Of a stretch of DNA of 64,000 bases, positions 1 through 8,145 are shown one piece after another; the first letter of the stretch is position 1, and the number at the start of each line of letters is the position of its first letter. Both the position numbers and the translations under genes were made by a program. Below the pieces are notes generated by a model. The model worked only from the letters and a program-made list of their open reading frames with translations. It did no database searches and was not told the origin of the DNA. This stretch comes from Streptomyces cyaneus (GTDB taxonomy: Bacteria; Actinomycetota; Actinomycetes; Streptomycetales; Streptomycetaceae): the NCBI RefSeq assembly GCF_004028635.1, contig NZ_ML138679.1, positions 204,471 to 268,470 on the forward strand. The letters are read 5' to 3'.

Positions 1-711
1 GGCGGCGGCTCCATCGAGCTGGACGCGGCCACTCGCTACAAGGTGCTCGCGGCCTTCGACGGCTATCTGGAGACGCTCCCGGACTCCTCGCTGGCCCGCC
101 CGGACTCGTACCGGGTGAAGGACGTGGTCGGCCGCCGCGGCATCGGCATCGGATCGGCCGGGCTGCCGTCGTACAACATCCTTCTGGAGGGCCACAGCGA
201 CGCCCTGGAGAACGATGTCGTGATCTACATCAAGCAGGCCCAGACCCCGGCCGTCTCCCGCCACATCACCGACCCGGCGATCCGCGAGTACTTCCAGCAC
301 GAGGGTCACCGCACGGTGATCTCCCAGCGCGCCCTGCAGGCGCATGCCGACCCGTGGCTGGGCTGGACCGAGCTGGACGGCTCGGGCCAGCTGGTCGCCG
401 AGGTCTCGCCGTACGCCGTGGACCTGGACTGGGGCGACATCGACGACCCGGAGGAGATCGCGGCGGTCGTCGCCGACCTCGGCCGGGCCACGGCCACGAT
501 GCACGCGGCGGCGGACGACACCTCCGGCGAGTCCCTGGTGCCGTTCTCCACCGAGCGGGCCATCGACGCGGCGATCGCGGCGGACTCCGACGGGGGCGCC
601 GGCTTCGCGCAGCTCCTGGTCGACTTCGCGCACGACTACGGCGCACGCGCGCGTGCCGACCACCAGATCTTCGTCGACCTGTTCCGCAACGGCCGGATTC
701 CGGGTCTGTGA
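1..711 (+). CDS. DUF2252 family protein, C-terminal part (5' end outside window)
   Basis: The reading frame is open from the first base, so only the last 236 residues are present. The visible part contains a G-x-G-rich nucleotide-binding-like stretch (VVGRRGIGIGSAG), a YIKQAQ segment and a late DHQIF motif, all typical of DUF2252. That family is a large actinobacterial group distantly resembling aminoglycoside-phosphotransferase or kinase-like folds. No substrate is known, so I assign no reaction. The family usually runs to about 430-470 residues, so roughly half is missing upstream. Family recognition is fairly confident; function is unknown. Confidence 0.75.
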   Translation, partial: GGGSIELDAATRYKVLAAFDGYLETLPDSSLARPDSYRVKDVVGRRGIGIGSAGLPSYNILLEGHSDALENDVVIYIKQAQTPAVSRHITDPAIREYFQHEGHRTVISQRALQAHADPWLGWTELDGSGQLVAEVSPYAVDLDWGDIDDPEEIAAVVADLGRATATMHAAADDTSGESLVPFSTERAIDAAIAADSDGGAGFAQLLVDFAHDYGARARADHQIFVDLFRNGRIPGL

Positions 712-800
712 CGGAAAGGCCGAGCACCGGCGCTCCCCGTCCGCTCACAGGCACCCTTTAGGGGTCTCTTACAGGCCTACGTGACACACTCTCCTCCGCT

Positions 801-1499
801 ATGGACATATCCGGGACCCAGCTACGAGCCGTACGCGCGGCGCTGTTCACGTCACTCGTCGTGACGCTCAGCACCGCGTCGCACGTGCTGCTGTCCCGGG
901 CTCCGTTGCCCTTGAACACGGTGGCCCTGCTCGCGGCCGCCATGTTCGTCCTGGCGTACGCCCTGGCCGGCCGCGAGCGGAGCTTCGGGCGGATCGCCGC
1001 CCTGCTGATCCCGCTGGAGCTGGCCGCCGACACGATCCTCACCACCGGCCAGCACGTCTGTTACGGCAGGGCGGGCGGCCCGGTCGCCGGCCCGCTGGCC
1101 TCGGTCGGCTGGGACGTGCTGTGCGGCGACGGCACCCAGGTCGGCACGCCGCTGGCGCAGGTCACCGGCACCGACCCCGACAGGCTCGGCGGTCTCCTCG
1201 CCCACGCCGACCCGGCCACCGCCTGGCTGCTGCTCGGCGCCCATGTCTCGGTCGGCCTGCTCGCCGCCGCCTGGCTGCGCCGCGGTGAGCGGGCCCTGGC
1301 CCAGCTGCTCAGCGCGGTGACGGCGACCACGTTCCGCCCGCTGCTGCTGGCGGCCGCCGCGGTGACGGTACGCCGGATCGCACCGGCCCGCCGCCTGCCG
1401 CGGCCCGCCGGCCGTACGACCACCGCCCGCAGCCTCCTCCTCGTGCACTCCCTGGGACGGCGTGGACCGCCGTGCTCGCCCGCCTTCACCTCTGCGTGA
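801..1499 (+). CDS. Hypothetical multi-pass membrane protein
   Basis: This 232-residue protein has about five hydrophobic segments (roughly residues 10-30, 38-56, 62-85, 139-160 and 178-190). A loop after the third segment carries two cysteines (in QHVCYG and DVLCGD), and the C-terminal tail is Arg/Pro-rich. The ATG start has no obvious Shine-Dalgarno. It lies 75 bp upstream of a membrane-anchored thioredoxin on the same strand, so the two may share a transcript and an envelope redox role; that is only inference from position. I do not recognise a named family. A large antisense frame covers it but has the poorer codon pattern. Confidence 0.6.
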   Translation: MDISGTQLRAVRAALFTSLVVTLSTASHVLLSRAPLPLNTVALLAAAMFVLAYALAGRERSFGRIAALLIPLELAADTILTTGQHVCYGRAGGPVAGPLASVGWDVLCGDGTQVGTPLAQVTGTDPDRLGGLLAHADPATAWLLLGAHVSVGLLAAAWLRRGERALAQLLSAVTATTFRPLLLAAAAVTVRRIAPARRLPRPAGRTTTARSLLLVHSLGRRGPPCSPAFTSA

Positions 1500-1574
1500 A
1501 CGGCAGCTGAGCACCACAGCCCACCCATACGTATCCCGCACACACGTGTGCGTGTCCCCATGGAGATCACCGAC

Positions 1575-2384
1575 ATGAGCAAGCGGAACAGCCAGGCAGC
1601 GAAGACGGCGGCCCGGGAGCGGCTGCGCGCCGAGCGCGAGCGCGAGGCAAAGCGGGCCAAGGTCAGGCGGCAGATCATCGTCGCCGCCTCGGTCGTCGGC
1701 GTCCTGGCGGCAGCCGGCGGCATAGGTTATGCCGTCGTCCAGGCCAACAAGCCCACCTACTGGGAGGCCGTGAAGGACGACAAGGTCGTCGCCCCGGCTC
1801 ACACCACGGGTACGAACGGCACGACCGTCGTCATCGGCAAGGACAGCGCCAAGAAGACCCTCAAGATCTACGAGGACCCGCGCTGTCCCGTCTGCGCCTC
1901 CTTCGAGCAGGCCGTCGGCCCGACCGTGAAGAAGGACATCGACAGCGGCAAGTACAAGTTCCAGTACATCGGCGCCACGTTCATCGACAACAAGGACAAC
2001 GGCGAGGGTTCCAAGAACGCGCTGAGCGCCCTGGGTGCCGCGCTGAACGTCAGCGACGAGGCGTTCCTCGAGTACAAGACCGCGCTGTACTCGGCGAAGT
2101 GGCACCCGGACGAGACGACCGACAAGTTCAAGGACGACAGCTACCTCATCGAGGTCGCCGACACCGTGCCCGCGCTGAAGGACAACAAGAAGTTCCAGGA
2201 CGCGGTCAAGAAGGGCACCTACGACGCCTGGGCGATGGCCATGTCGAAGACCTTCGACGACAACAAGGAGGGTGTGACCGGCACCCCGGGCTTCACCATG
2301 GACGGCAAGCAGCTCAACGGCGGCACCCCGCTCCTGACCGTGGCCGACTACAACAAGGTGGTGGACGCGGCCCTCAAGGGCTGA
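1575..2384 (+). CDS. Membrane-anchored DsbA-like thiol:disulfide oxidoreductase
   Basis: The 269-residue protein has a basic, Arg/Lys-rich cytoplasmic N-terminus, one transmembrane segment (about residues 34-56), then an extracytoplasmic thioredoxin-fold domain of the DsbA / thioredoxin_4 type. The redox motif is CPVC (Cys104, Cys107). A GTPGF segment near residue 235 supplies the usual cis-proline loop. It probably makes or isomerises disulfides in exported proteins. I chose ATG 1575 over upstream in-frame starts because GGAGA lies 8 nt before it. A strong terminator hairpin follows the stop. Confidence 0.85.
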   Translation: MSKRNSQAAKTAARERLRAEREREAKRAKVRRQIIVAASVVGVLAAAGGIGYAVVQANKPTYWEAVKDDKVVAPAHTTGTNGTTVVIGKDSAKKTLKIYEDPRCPVCASFEQAVGPTVKKDIDSGKYKFQYIGATFIDNKDNGEGSKNALSALGAALNVSDEAFLEYKTALYSAKWHPDETTDKFKDDSYLIEVADTVPALKDNKKFQDAVKKGTYDAWAMAMSKTFDDNKEGVTGTPGFTMDGKQLNGGTPLLTVADYNKVVDAALKG

Positions 2385-2412
2385 CGCCAACTGGGAAACC
2401 GGCCTCCGCATG

Positions 2413-2448
2413 AAGAGGGGGCGAACTCTTACGAGTTCGCCCCCTCTT
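2413..2448 (+). terminator. Rho-independent-type terminator after the DsbA-like gene
   Basis: A perfect 16-bp inverted repeat, arms 2413-2428 and 2433-2448, has a TTAC loop and begins 28 nt after the stop codon. The base of the 3' arm is CTCTT, with only a short T-rich extension. It ends just 29 nt before the phoD start, so the phoD promoter must overlap it or sit in that small gap. Confidence 0.85.
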
Positions 2449-2477
2449 GTTCATACCGATCAGTAACCTGATCGACT

Positions 2478-4148
2478 GTGACCAGTCGATACAGATCACC
2501 AGAGCAGCTCAATTCCCTTGCCCCTCGCCGCCGTACGGTCGTCAAGGCCGCGGCGGCGACGGCTGGTGCTGCCGTCATCGCAGTCCCGCTCGCGGCCGCG
2601 CTGCCCGCCCGGGCCGCCGAGCAGGCCCCCGACTTCCTGCACGGCGTCGCCTCCGGCGACCCGCTGCCCGACGGCGTCCTGCTGTGGACCCGGGTGACGC
2701 CCACCGCCGAGGCGATACCCGGCTCCGGGCTCGGCCCGGACACCGAGGTCAGCTGGATCGTCGCCCGGGACAAGGCGCTGACGAACATCGTCGCCAAAGG
2801 CTCGGCCACCGCGACCGCCGCCTCCGACCACACCGTCAAGGCCGACATACGGGGCCTGGAGCCGGCCACCGACTACTGGTTCCGCTTCTCGGCGGGCGGC
2901 ACGGACTCCCCGGTGGCGCGTACCCGCACCGCGCCGGCGGCGAACGCGTCCGTCTCCAACCTCCGTTTCGGCGTGGTCTCCTGCGCCAACTGGGAGGGCG
3001 GCTACTTCTCGTCGTACCGCCATCTCGCGGCCCGCGGCGACCTGGACGCCTGGCTGCACCTGGGCGACTACATCTACGAGTACGGCACCGGCGAGTACGG
3101 CACGCGCGGCACCGTCGTACGCCAGACCGCGCCCACCCACGAGATCCTCACGCTCGCCGACTACCGCACCCGGCACGGCAAGTACAAGACGGACCCCGAT
3201 CTGCAGGCCTTGCACACGAAGGCTCCGGTCATCGCGATCTGGGACGACCACGAGATCGCCAACGACGCCTGGTCGGACGGCGCCGAGAACCACACCGAGG
3301 GCGCCGAGGGCACCTGGGCCGCACGCCAGGCCGCCGCCAAGCAGGCCTACTTCGAGTGGATGCCGGTGCGCCCGGCCGTCGCCGGAACCACCTACCGCCG
3401 TCTGCGCTTCGGCAAGCTCGCCGACCTCTCCCTGCTCGACCTGCGCTCCTTCCGCTCGCAGCAGGTCAAGGTGGGCAACGGTGAAGTCGACGACCCGGAC
3501 CGCACCCTCACCGGGCGGGCCCAACTGGACTGGCTGAAGGCAGGGCTGAAGTCCTCCGACACCACCTGGCGACTGGTCGGCAACTCGGTGATGATCTCGC
3601 CGTTCGCGATCGGCTCCCTGACCGCGGACCTGCTCAAGCCGCTGGCCAAGCTGATGGGCCTGCCGCAGGAGGGGCTCGCCCTCAACCCCGACCAGTGGGA
3701 CGGCTACACGGACGACCGCCGCGAACTGCTCGCCCACCTGCGCTCGAACGCGATCCGCAACACCGTGTTCCTGACCGGCGACATCCACATGGCGTGGGCC
3801 AACGACGTGCCGGTGGACGCCGGTACGTACCCGCTGTCCGCCTCGGCCGCCACGGAGTTCGTCGTCACCTCGGTGACTTCGGACAACCTGGACGACATCG
3901 TCAAGGTGCCCGAGGGCACGGTCTCCGCGATCGCCTCTCCAGTCATCAAGGCCGCCAACCGCCACGTCCACTGGGTCGACACCGACCGCCACGGCTACGG
4001 CGTCCTGGACATCACGGCCGACCGCGCACAGATGGACTACTACGTCCTGTCCGACAAGACGAAGCAGGACGCGACCTCGTCGTGGGCCCGTTCGTACCGC
4101 ACGCGCAGCGGGACGCAGAAGGTCGAGCGGACGTACGACCCTGTGTAA
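2478..4148 (+). CDS. phoD: Alkaline phosphatase / phosphodiesterase PhoD, Tat-exported
   Basis: PhoD hydrolyses phosphate mono- and diesters outside the cell, using iron and calcium. The 556-residue protein starts with a Tat signal (RRRTVVK, residues 17-23, then a hydrophobic stretch ending ARA-AE), a fibronectin-like N-terminal domain, and the metallophosphatase core. Metal-binding motifs are visible: HLGDYIYE (~194-201), WDDHEIAND (~255-263) and TGDIHMAW (~433-440). The GTG start has no SD; TAACCT at 2464-2469 lies 8 nt before it, suggesting a leaderless transcript. Streptomyces phoD genes are usually induced by PhoP on phosphate starvation; I see only a weak candidate PHO box here. Confidence 0.93.
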   Translation: MTSRYRSPEQLNSLAPRRRTVVKAAAATAGAAVIAVPLAAALPARAAEQAPDFLHGVASGDPLPDGVLLWTRVTPTAEAIPGSGLGPDTEVSWIVARDKALTNIVAKGSATATAASDHTVKADIRGLEPATDYWFRFSAGGTDSPVARTRTAPAANASVSNLRFGVVSCANWEGGYFSSYRHLAARGDLDAWLHLGDYIYEYGTGEYGTRGTVVRQTAPTHEILTLADYRTRHGKYKTDPDLQALHTKAPVIAIWDDHEIANDAWSDGAENHTEGAEGTWAARQAAAKQAYFEWMPVRPAVAGTTYRRLRFGKLADLSLLDLRSFRSQQVKVGNGEVDDPDRTLTGRAQLDWLKAGLKSSDTTWRLVGNSVMISPFAIGSLTADLLKPLAKLMGLPQEGLALNPDQWDGYTDDRRELLAHLRSNAIRNTVFLTGDIHMAWANDVPVDAGTYPLSASAATEFVVTSVTSDNLDDIVKVPEGTVSAIASPVIKAANRHVHWVDTDRHGYGVLDITADRAQMDYYVLSDKTKQDATSSWARSYRTRSGTQKVERTYDPV

Positions 4149-4466
4149 GACCTGTGCCCGAAGGTCGATTTTCAGCCACTCCCGGTCCGAATAGGGACCG
4201 TTAACCGGAGATCACATCGCTACGGCGGGTGGTGCGAGTCCCGTTCCGAATCCGGACACACCACCCGCCCGGGCGGCGGAATCCGTTACACCGCGATCTC
4301 ACACTCCGGACTGTTGATCATTCACTTACCCCAATTACCCCTTTCTGTCGGGTAATTGATTGGGCCTGATCGATTCTCTTCGGACATGGGCATGTCCACG
4401 TAATCTCCGGGCGGCGGCCAGGAAGACCCCTGCGCCCCCTCCCCAACGCATCAGCTAGGAGTCAGC
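4149..4466. promoter_or_regulatory. Intergenic region with a terminator-like hairpin and two palindromes upstream of the metalloprotease
   Basis: No gene is visible in these 318 bases. An 11-bp inverted repeat (4224-4234 / 4259-4269, 24-nt loop) probably ends the phoD transcript. Further on are a 9-bp inverted repeat, CAATTACCC / GGGTAATTG (4332-4340 / 4350-4358), and a 7-2-7 perfect palindrome, GGACATG-GG-CATGTCC (4382-4397). They sit 70-135 bp upstream of the secreted protease gene and are candidate operators or 5' leader structures. The local AT content around 4310-4385 is unusually high for this genome. Confidence 0.5.
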
Positions 4467-5459
4467 ATGCGTGCGCTTGCCCGGATATCCCCCTTTACGC
4501 GCAGACGTGTTCTCGCCACGACCGCCATGGCCGGAACCTTGATGCTCGCTCCCCTCTCGGCGCCCACCACAGTCGCGGCGGCCCAGGCTCCGGCCGCCGA
4601 CTGCGCCGAGGAGGCCGGCCACTCCGCGGCCCGCGAGGCCCACCCCGGACACGGCGGCGAGGCCGTCGCCGAGCCCAACGAGATCAGCGCCGCCAAGGCC
4701 CAGGCGATGGACGCCGCTCTGCGGAAGAAGCTCGACAAGCTCCCCGCCACCGGCAACCGCAGCCTCGCCGCGGCCGCCTCGACCACGATCCCGGTCTACT
4801 TCCACGTCATCCACGACGGCGCGACCGGGCAGCTCGACTCCGCCGACATCAACGCCCAGCTGAACGTCCTGAACGCGGCCTACGCCGGCCAGGGCACCGG
4901 AAACGTCGACTCCGGCTACCAGTTCACGCTGGCCGGCACCGACTACACCGACAACGCGGCCTGGTACAACGTCGGCTACGGCTCGGCGGAGGAGAAGGCG
5001 ATGAAGTCCGCCCTGCGCAAGGGCGGCGCGAACGCGCTCAACGTCTACACCGCCAACCTCGGCGACGGCCTCCTCGGCTGGGCGACCTTCCCCAGCTCCT
5101 ACAAGTCGAGCCCGTCCATGGACGGCGTGGTCCTCCTCGACGCCTCACTGCCGGGCGGCTCGGCCGCCAACTACAACGAGGGCGACACCGCGACGCACGA
5201 GGTCGGCCACTGGATGGGGCTCTACCACACCTTCCAGGGCGGCTGTAACGGCAACGGCGACTACGTCGACGACACCCCGGCCGAGAAGAGCGCCGCCTAC
5301 GAGTGCCCGGAGGGCCGCGACACCTGCACCCGCAAGGCGGGCGCGGACCCGATCCACAACTTCATGGACTACACGTACGACTCCTGCATGTACCAGTTCA
5401 CCTCGGGCCAGGTGACGCGCATGCAGCAGAACTGGGCGGCGTACCGAGCGGCCGGCTGA
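4467..5459 (+). CDS. Secreted M43-family (pappalysin-like) zinc metalloprotease
   Basis: The protein is 330 residues. A basic N-terminus and hydrophobic core (about 1-40, ending AAAQA) form a signal peptide, followed by an Ala/Glu-rich propeptide-like stretch to about residue 105. The catalytic domain has the extended zinc motif [11 protein letters not shown] (ligands His244, His248, His254; catalytic Glu245) and a downstream Met-turn in FMDYTYD (Met300). Cysteines in GGCNGN, YECPEG, DTCTRK and DSCMYQ probably form disulfides, as in M43B enzymes. It should be an extracellular endopeptidase. An AGGAG Shine-Dalgarno (4457-4461) lies 5 nt before the ATG. Two palindromes upstream suggest specific control. 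Confidence 0.88.
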   Translation: MRALARISPFTRRRVLATTAMAGTLMLAPLSAPTTVAAAQAPAADCAEEAGHSAAREAHPGHGGEAVAEPNEISAAKAQAMDAALRKKLDKLPATGNRSLAAAASTTIPVYFHVIHDGATGQLDSADINAQLNVLNAAYAGQGTGNVDSGYQFTLAGTDYTDNAAWYNVGYGSAEEKAMKSALRKGGANALNVYTANLGDGLLGWATFPSSYKSSPSMDGVVLLDASLPGGSAANYNEGDTATHEVGHWMGLYHTFQGGCNGNGDYVDDTPAEKSAAYECPEGRDTCTRKAGADPIHNFMDYTYDSCMYQFTSGQVTRMQQNWAAYRAAG

Positions 5460-5467
5460 GCCGTCCG

Positions 5468-6037
5468 CTACAGCGAGTCGAGGAAGCCGAGCGCCACCCG
5501 CCAGGTGGCCTCGGCGGCCTCCTCGTCGTAGTCCGGCAGATCGGGGTCGGTGTAGAGGTGGCCGGCCCCGGCGTATCTGTACACCTCGACGTCGGCGCCC
5601 GCTCTGCCCATCTGGAGATACCAGGCGCTCAGCCAGTCGTCCGTCTCGAACGGGTCCGGCTCGGCGACATGCAGCTGCACCGGCAGCTCGTCCACCGAGG
5701 CGTTCGCCGCGATGTCCGACGTGCCGTGCAGGAGCAGCACCGCGCGCGCTTTCTCGTCGCCGAGCGCGAGGGTCTGGGCGATGGAGGCGCCGAGCGAGAA
5801 CCCGGCGTACACCAGCCCTCGCTCGGAGTAGGGCGCTGCGGCGAGCACGGCCCGCTTCAGCAGCTCGTCCTTGCCGATCGAGTCGTTGAACTCCATGCCC
5901 TCCTCGACCGTCTCGAACGTGCGCCCCTCGAAGAGGTCCGGCGTCCACACCTCGTGTCCGGCGGCACGCAGCCGGTCCGCGGCCTGGCGCACCGCGGGCC
6001 TGAGGCCATAGGTCGAGTGAAAGAGCATGATGTTCAT
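5468..6037 (-). CDS. Dienelactone hydrolase-family alpha/beta hydrolase (Ser nucleophile)
   Basis: A 189-residue alpha/beta hydrolase of the dienelactone hydrolase family. The nucleophile elbow is GFSLGAS with Ser81, where true dienelactone hydrolases have Cys, and the catalytic His is His160 in AGAGHLYTD. The acidic residue is probably in the AEPDPFE segment (Glu126-Asp128). It is soluble, with no signal peptide. The natural substrate cannot be read from sequence; the family cleaves small esters and lactones. It is convergent with the metalloprotease gene (8-bp gap) and divergent from the MscS channel gene. Confidence 0.82.
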   Translation of the reverse strand: MNIMLFHSTYGLRPAVRQAADRLRAAGHEVWTPDLFEGRTFETVEEGMEFNDSIGKDELLKRAVLAAAPYSERGLVYAGFSLGASIAQTLALGDEKARAVLLLHGTSDIAANASVDELPVQLHVAEPDPFETDDWLSAWYLQMGRAGADVEVYRYAGAGHLYTDPDLPDYDEEAAEATWRVALGFLDSL

Positions 6038-6131
6038 GAGGCCATGGTGCCAGCCGGGTACGACAGTGCCGTGACCACCGCCTCACCGACGCACATGTTC
6101 ATGACCCCCCTTGAGTGGTTACGTTCGGGGG

Positions 6132-7262
6132 ATGGAGAACATACTCCGCCCGCTCATCGTGATCGGCGGCTCGGTCCTGCTCACCCTGATCATCGGGTGG
6201 GCAACCGACCGCCTGATGCGCAAGGCCGACGAACGGCACAGTGAGACCCCGCTGTGGGATCTGCTGCGCCGCGCCCGCGTCCCCTACCAGCTCGTCCTGT
6301 GCGCTGCCCTGCTCAGAGGGTCGTACGACGAGTCGAAGCTGCTGGAGGAGCACAAGGTCGGCATCGGCCGGGTGCTGACGCTGGTGCTGATCGGAGCGGC
6401 GGCCTGGCTCGCGATCCGTATCGCGGCGGCGGTCGTGGAGACGACGTACAGCCGCTACGCCCGCGTGCACCGCGATCCGGCCCGCGTGCGGCGGGTGCGC
6501 ACCCAGGTGACGCTGATCATGCGCGTGGTGTCGGCGATCGTCGGTGTGGTGGCCGTCGCGGCCATGCTGCTGACGTTCCCGGCGATGCGCGCGGCCGGCG
6601 CCTCGCTGCTGGCCTCGGCCGGGATCCTCGGCATCGTCGCCGGTGTCGCGGCCCAGTCCACGCTGAGCAACATGTTCGCCGGGTTCCAGATCGCCTTCGG
6701 CGACATGGTGCGCCTCGGGGACACGGTGGTCGTGGACGGCGAGTGGGGCACCGTCGAGGAGATCACGCTGACGTTCCTGACCGTACGGACCTGGGACGAG
6801 CGCCGGATCACGATGCCCGTGTCGTACTTCACCTCGAAGGCGTTCGAGAACTGGTCGCGCGGTGGTGCCCAGATGACCGGCACCGTCTTCTTCCACCTCG
6901 ACCACTCGGCACCGATGGAGAAGATGCGCGAGCGGCTCCGCGACATCCTGCGCGCGTGCCCGGCGTGGGACGGCCGCGACTACGCCCTGGCCGTCACGGA
7001 CTCGACCCCGAGCACCATGGAGGTGCGGGCCCTGGTCACGGCGAAGGACGCGGACGACCTGTGGACGGTACGGGTCACCGTGCGCGAGCAGCTCATCGGC
7101 TGGCTGGCCGAGCAGCACCCGTACGCGCTGCCGCGCGTCAACGCGACGGACGCGGCCCTGCCGCCCGGCTTCCCCGTCCCCGGCGTCGTCCCGGGCCGTA
7201 TCCCGGCCCGCCGCACCCACCAGCACGACCACCTGCCACCCCAACGCCCGGACCGCCTCTGA
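6132..7262 (+). CDS. MscS-family mechanosensitive ion channel
   Basis: A 376-residue small-conductance channel that should open under membrane tension to release solutes on osmotic downshift. Hydrophobic segments lie near residues 3-24, 75-95, 120-142 and 148-168. The last is the pore-lining Gly/Ala-rich helix (GILGIVAGVAAQSTLSNM), followed by the beta domain (GDTVVVDGEWGTVEEI) and the alpha/beta vestibule. The C-terminus is Pro/Arg-rich. I prefer ATG 6132 to an in-frame TTG at 6111: TACGTT at 6120-6125 would give a leaderless start at 6132. Confidence 0.88.
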   Translation: MENILRPLIVIGGSVLLTLIIGWATDRLMRKADERHSETPLWDLLRRARVPYQLVLCAALLRGSYDESKLLEEHKVGIGRVLTLVLIGAAAWLAIRIAAAVVETTYSRYARVHRDPARVRRVRTQVTLIMRVVSAIVGVVAVAAMLLTFPAMRAAGASLLASAGILGIVAGVAAQSTLSNMFAGFQIAFGDMVRLGDTVVVDGEWGTVEEITLTFLTVRTWDERRITMPVSYFTSKAFENWSRGGAQMTGTVFFHLDHSAPMEKMRERLRDILRACPAWDGRDYALAVTDSTPSTMEVRALVTAKDADDLWTVRVTVREQLIGWLAEQHPYALPRVNATDAALPPGFPVPGVVPGRIPARRTHQHDHLPPQRPDRL

Positions 7263-7285
7263 CCGGGGCACGGCAGCGCCGCTGA

Positions 7286-7320
7286 GGGGGCGCGGGGAAC
7301 TGCGCGACCAGCCACGACGG
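7286..7320. repeat. Candidate dispersed Streptomyces intergenic repeat
   Basis: The stretch beginning GGGGGCGCGGGGAACTGCGC and ending CCAGCCACGACGG, between two convergent genes, closely matches a short sequence that I recall recurring in many intergenic regions of Streptomyces genomes. Only one copy is visible here, so its repeat status rests on memory, not on this window. Confidence 0.4.
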
Positions 7321-7366
7321 CGCGGCAGACGCACGACCACAAACCGCGGCACAACCCGCGGAGCGC

Positions 7367-8107
7367 CTAGTGGCCGCGCTCGGCCCCGCCGTTGACCTGG
7401 ATGATCTGGGAGGTGATGTGGCCGGCGCCGTGGGACGCCAGCCAGTGCAGCGTCGCGGCGACGTCCCCCGGCGTACCGGCCCGCCCGGTCGAGGTCTCCG
7501 CGACGAGCCGCTCGCGCCGCGCCTCGTCCATCGCGTCGCCGAAGAACTCGGTGTCCTCGACATACCCGGGCGCGACCACGTTGACGGTGATCCCGCGCGG
7601 CCCCAACTGCCGGGCCAGATCATGGGCGTACGGATGCAGCGCGGCCTTCGACGCCGCGTACGCCCCGCTGCCGGACCCCCGGAAGGCGGCGATGGAGCTC
7701 AGGAACAGCACCCGCCCGCCGGGGTCGGCGAGCCGGTCCTTCAAGGCCTCGGTGAGCAGTGCCGCGGTCAGGGTGTTGAGGCCGAAGTTGAGGGTCCAGT
7801 TGTGCAGGACGACGTCGAGGGGCTCGTCGCTGTCCACCTTGGGCTCCAGATGGCCGGCGCCTCCGGCGCTGTGGATCAGTACGTCCACGGTGCCGAGCTC
7901 CGACGCCACGAACCGCTCCACGCCCCGCACGCCACGCGGCTTGCTCAGATCCGCCGCACAGGTGAGGGCCCCGGGCACACCGGCCTGCTCCAGCACCTCG
8001 GCGCGCCGCCCGAGCAGCAGCACCTGATCCCCGTCCGCCGCGAACAGCTGCGCCGCCGCGAGCCCGATTCCTGTACCGCCACCACTGATCACCACGTTGC
8101 GAGCCAT
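7367..8107 (-). CDS. Short-chain dehydrogenase/reductase (SDR)
   Basis: A 246-residue classical SDR with the NAD(P)-binding motif SGGGTGIG (residues 8-15), an HSAGG segment, and an active-site Tyr-x-x-x-Lys in GAYAASKAA near residue 150. A C-terminal INVNGG-like segment (IQVNGG) is also present. The substrate is unknown; the fold suits 3-oxoacyl-ACP reductase-like or alcohol/ketone oxidoreductase activity. The start at 8107 (MARNVV) puts the Gly motif at the expected distance; an upstream start would add a non-homologous tail and overlap the antiporter stop. It lies 38 bp downstream of the antiporter on the same strand. Confidence 0.85.
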   Translation of the reverse strand: MARNVVISGGGTGIGLAAAQLFAADGDQVLLLGRRAEVLEQAGVPGALTCAADLSKPRGVRGVERFVASELGTVDVLIHSAGGAGHLEPKVDSDEPLDVVLHNWTLNFGLNTLTAALLTEALKDRLADPGGRVLFLSSIAAFRGSGSGAYAASKAALHPYAHDLARQLGPRGITVNVVAPGYVEDTEFFGDAMDEARRERLVAETSTGRAGTPGDVAATLHWLASHGAGHITSQIIQVNGGAERGH

Positions 8108-8145
8108 GATCAGAGCGTACGAAGAGACGACCGCCGGCGGCCAGA

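Noticed and set aside
852..2411. 519-residue open frame on the minus strand across the membrane protein and thioredoxin genes
   Set aside because: Antisense shadow of high-GC coding sequence; low-complexity product with no motifs, while the plus-strand thioredoxin has clear domains and an SD.
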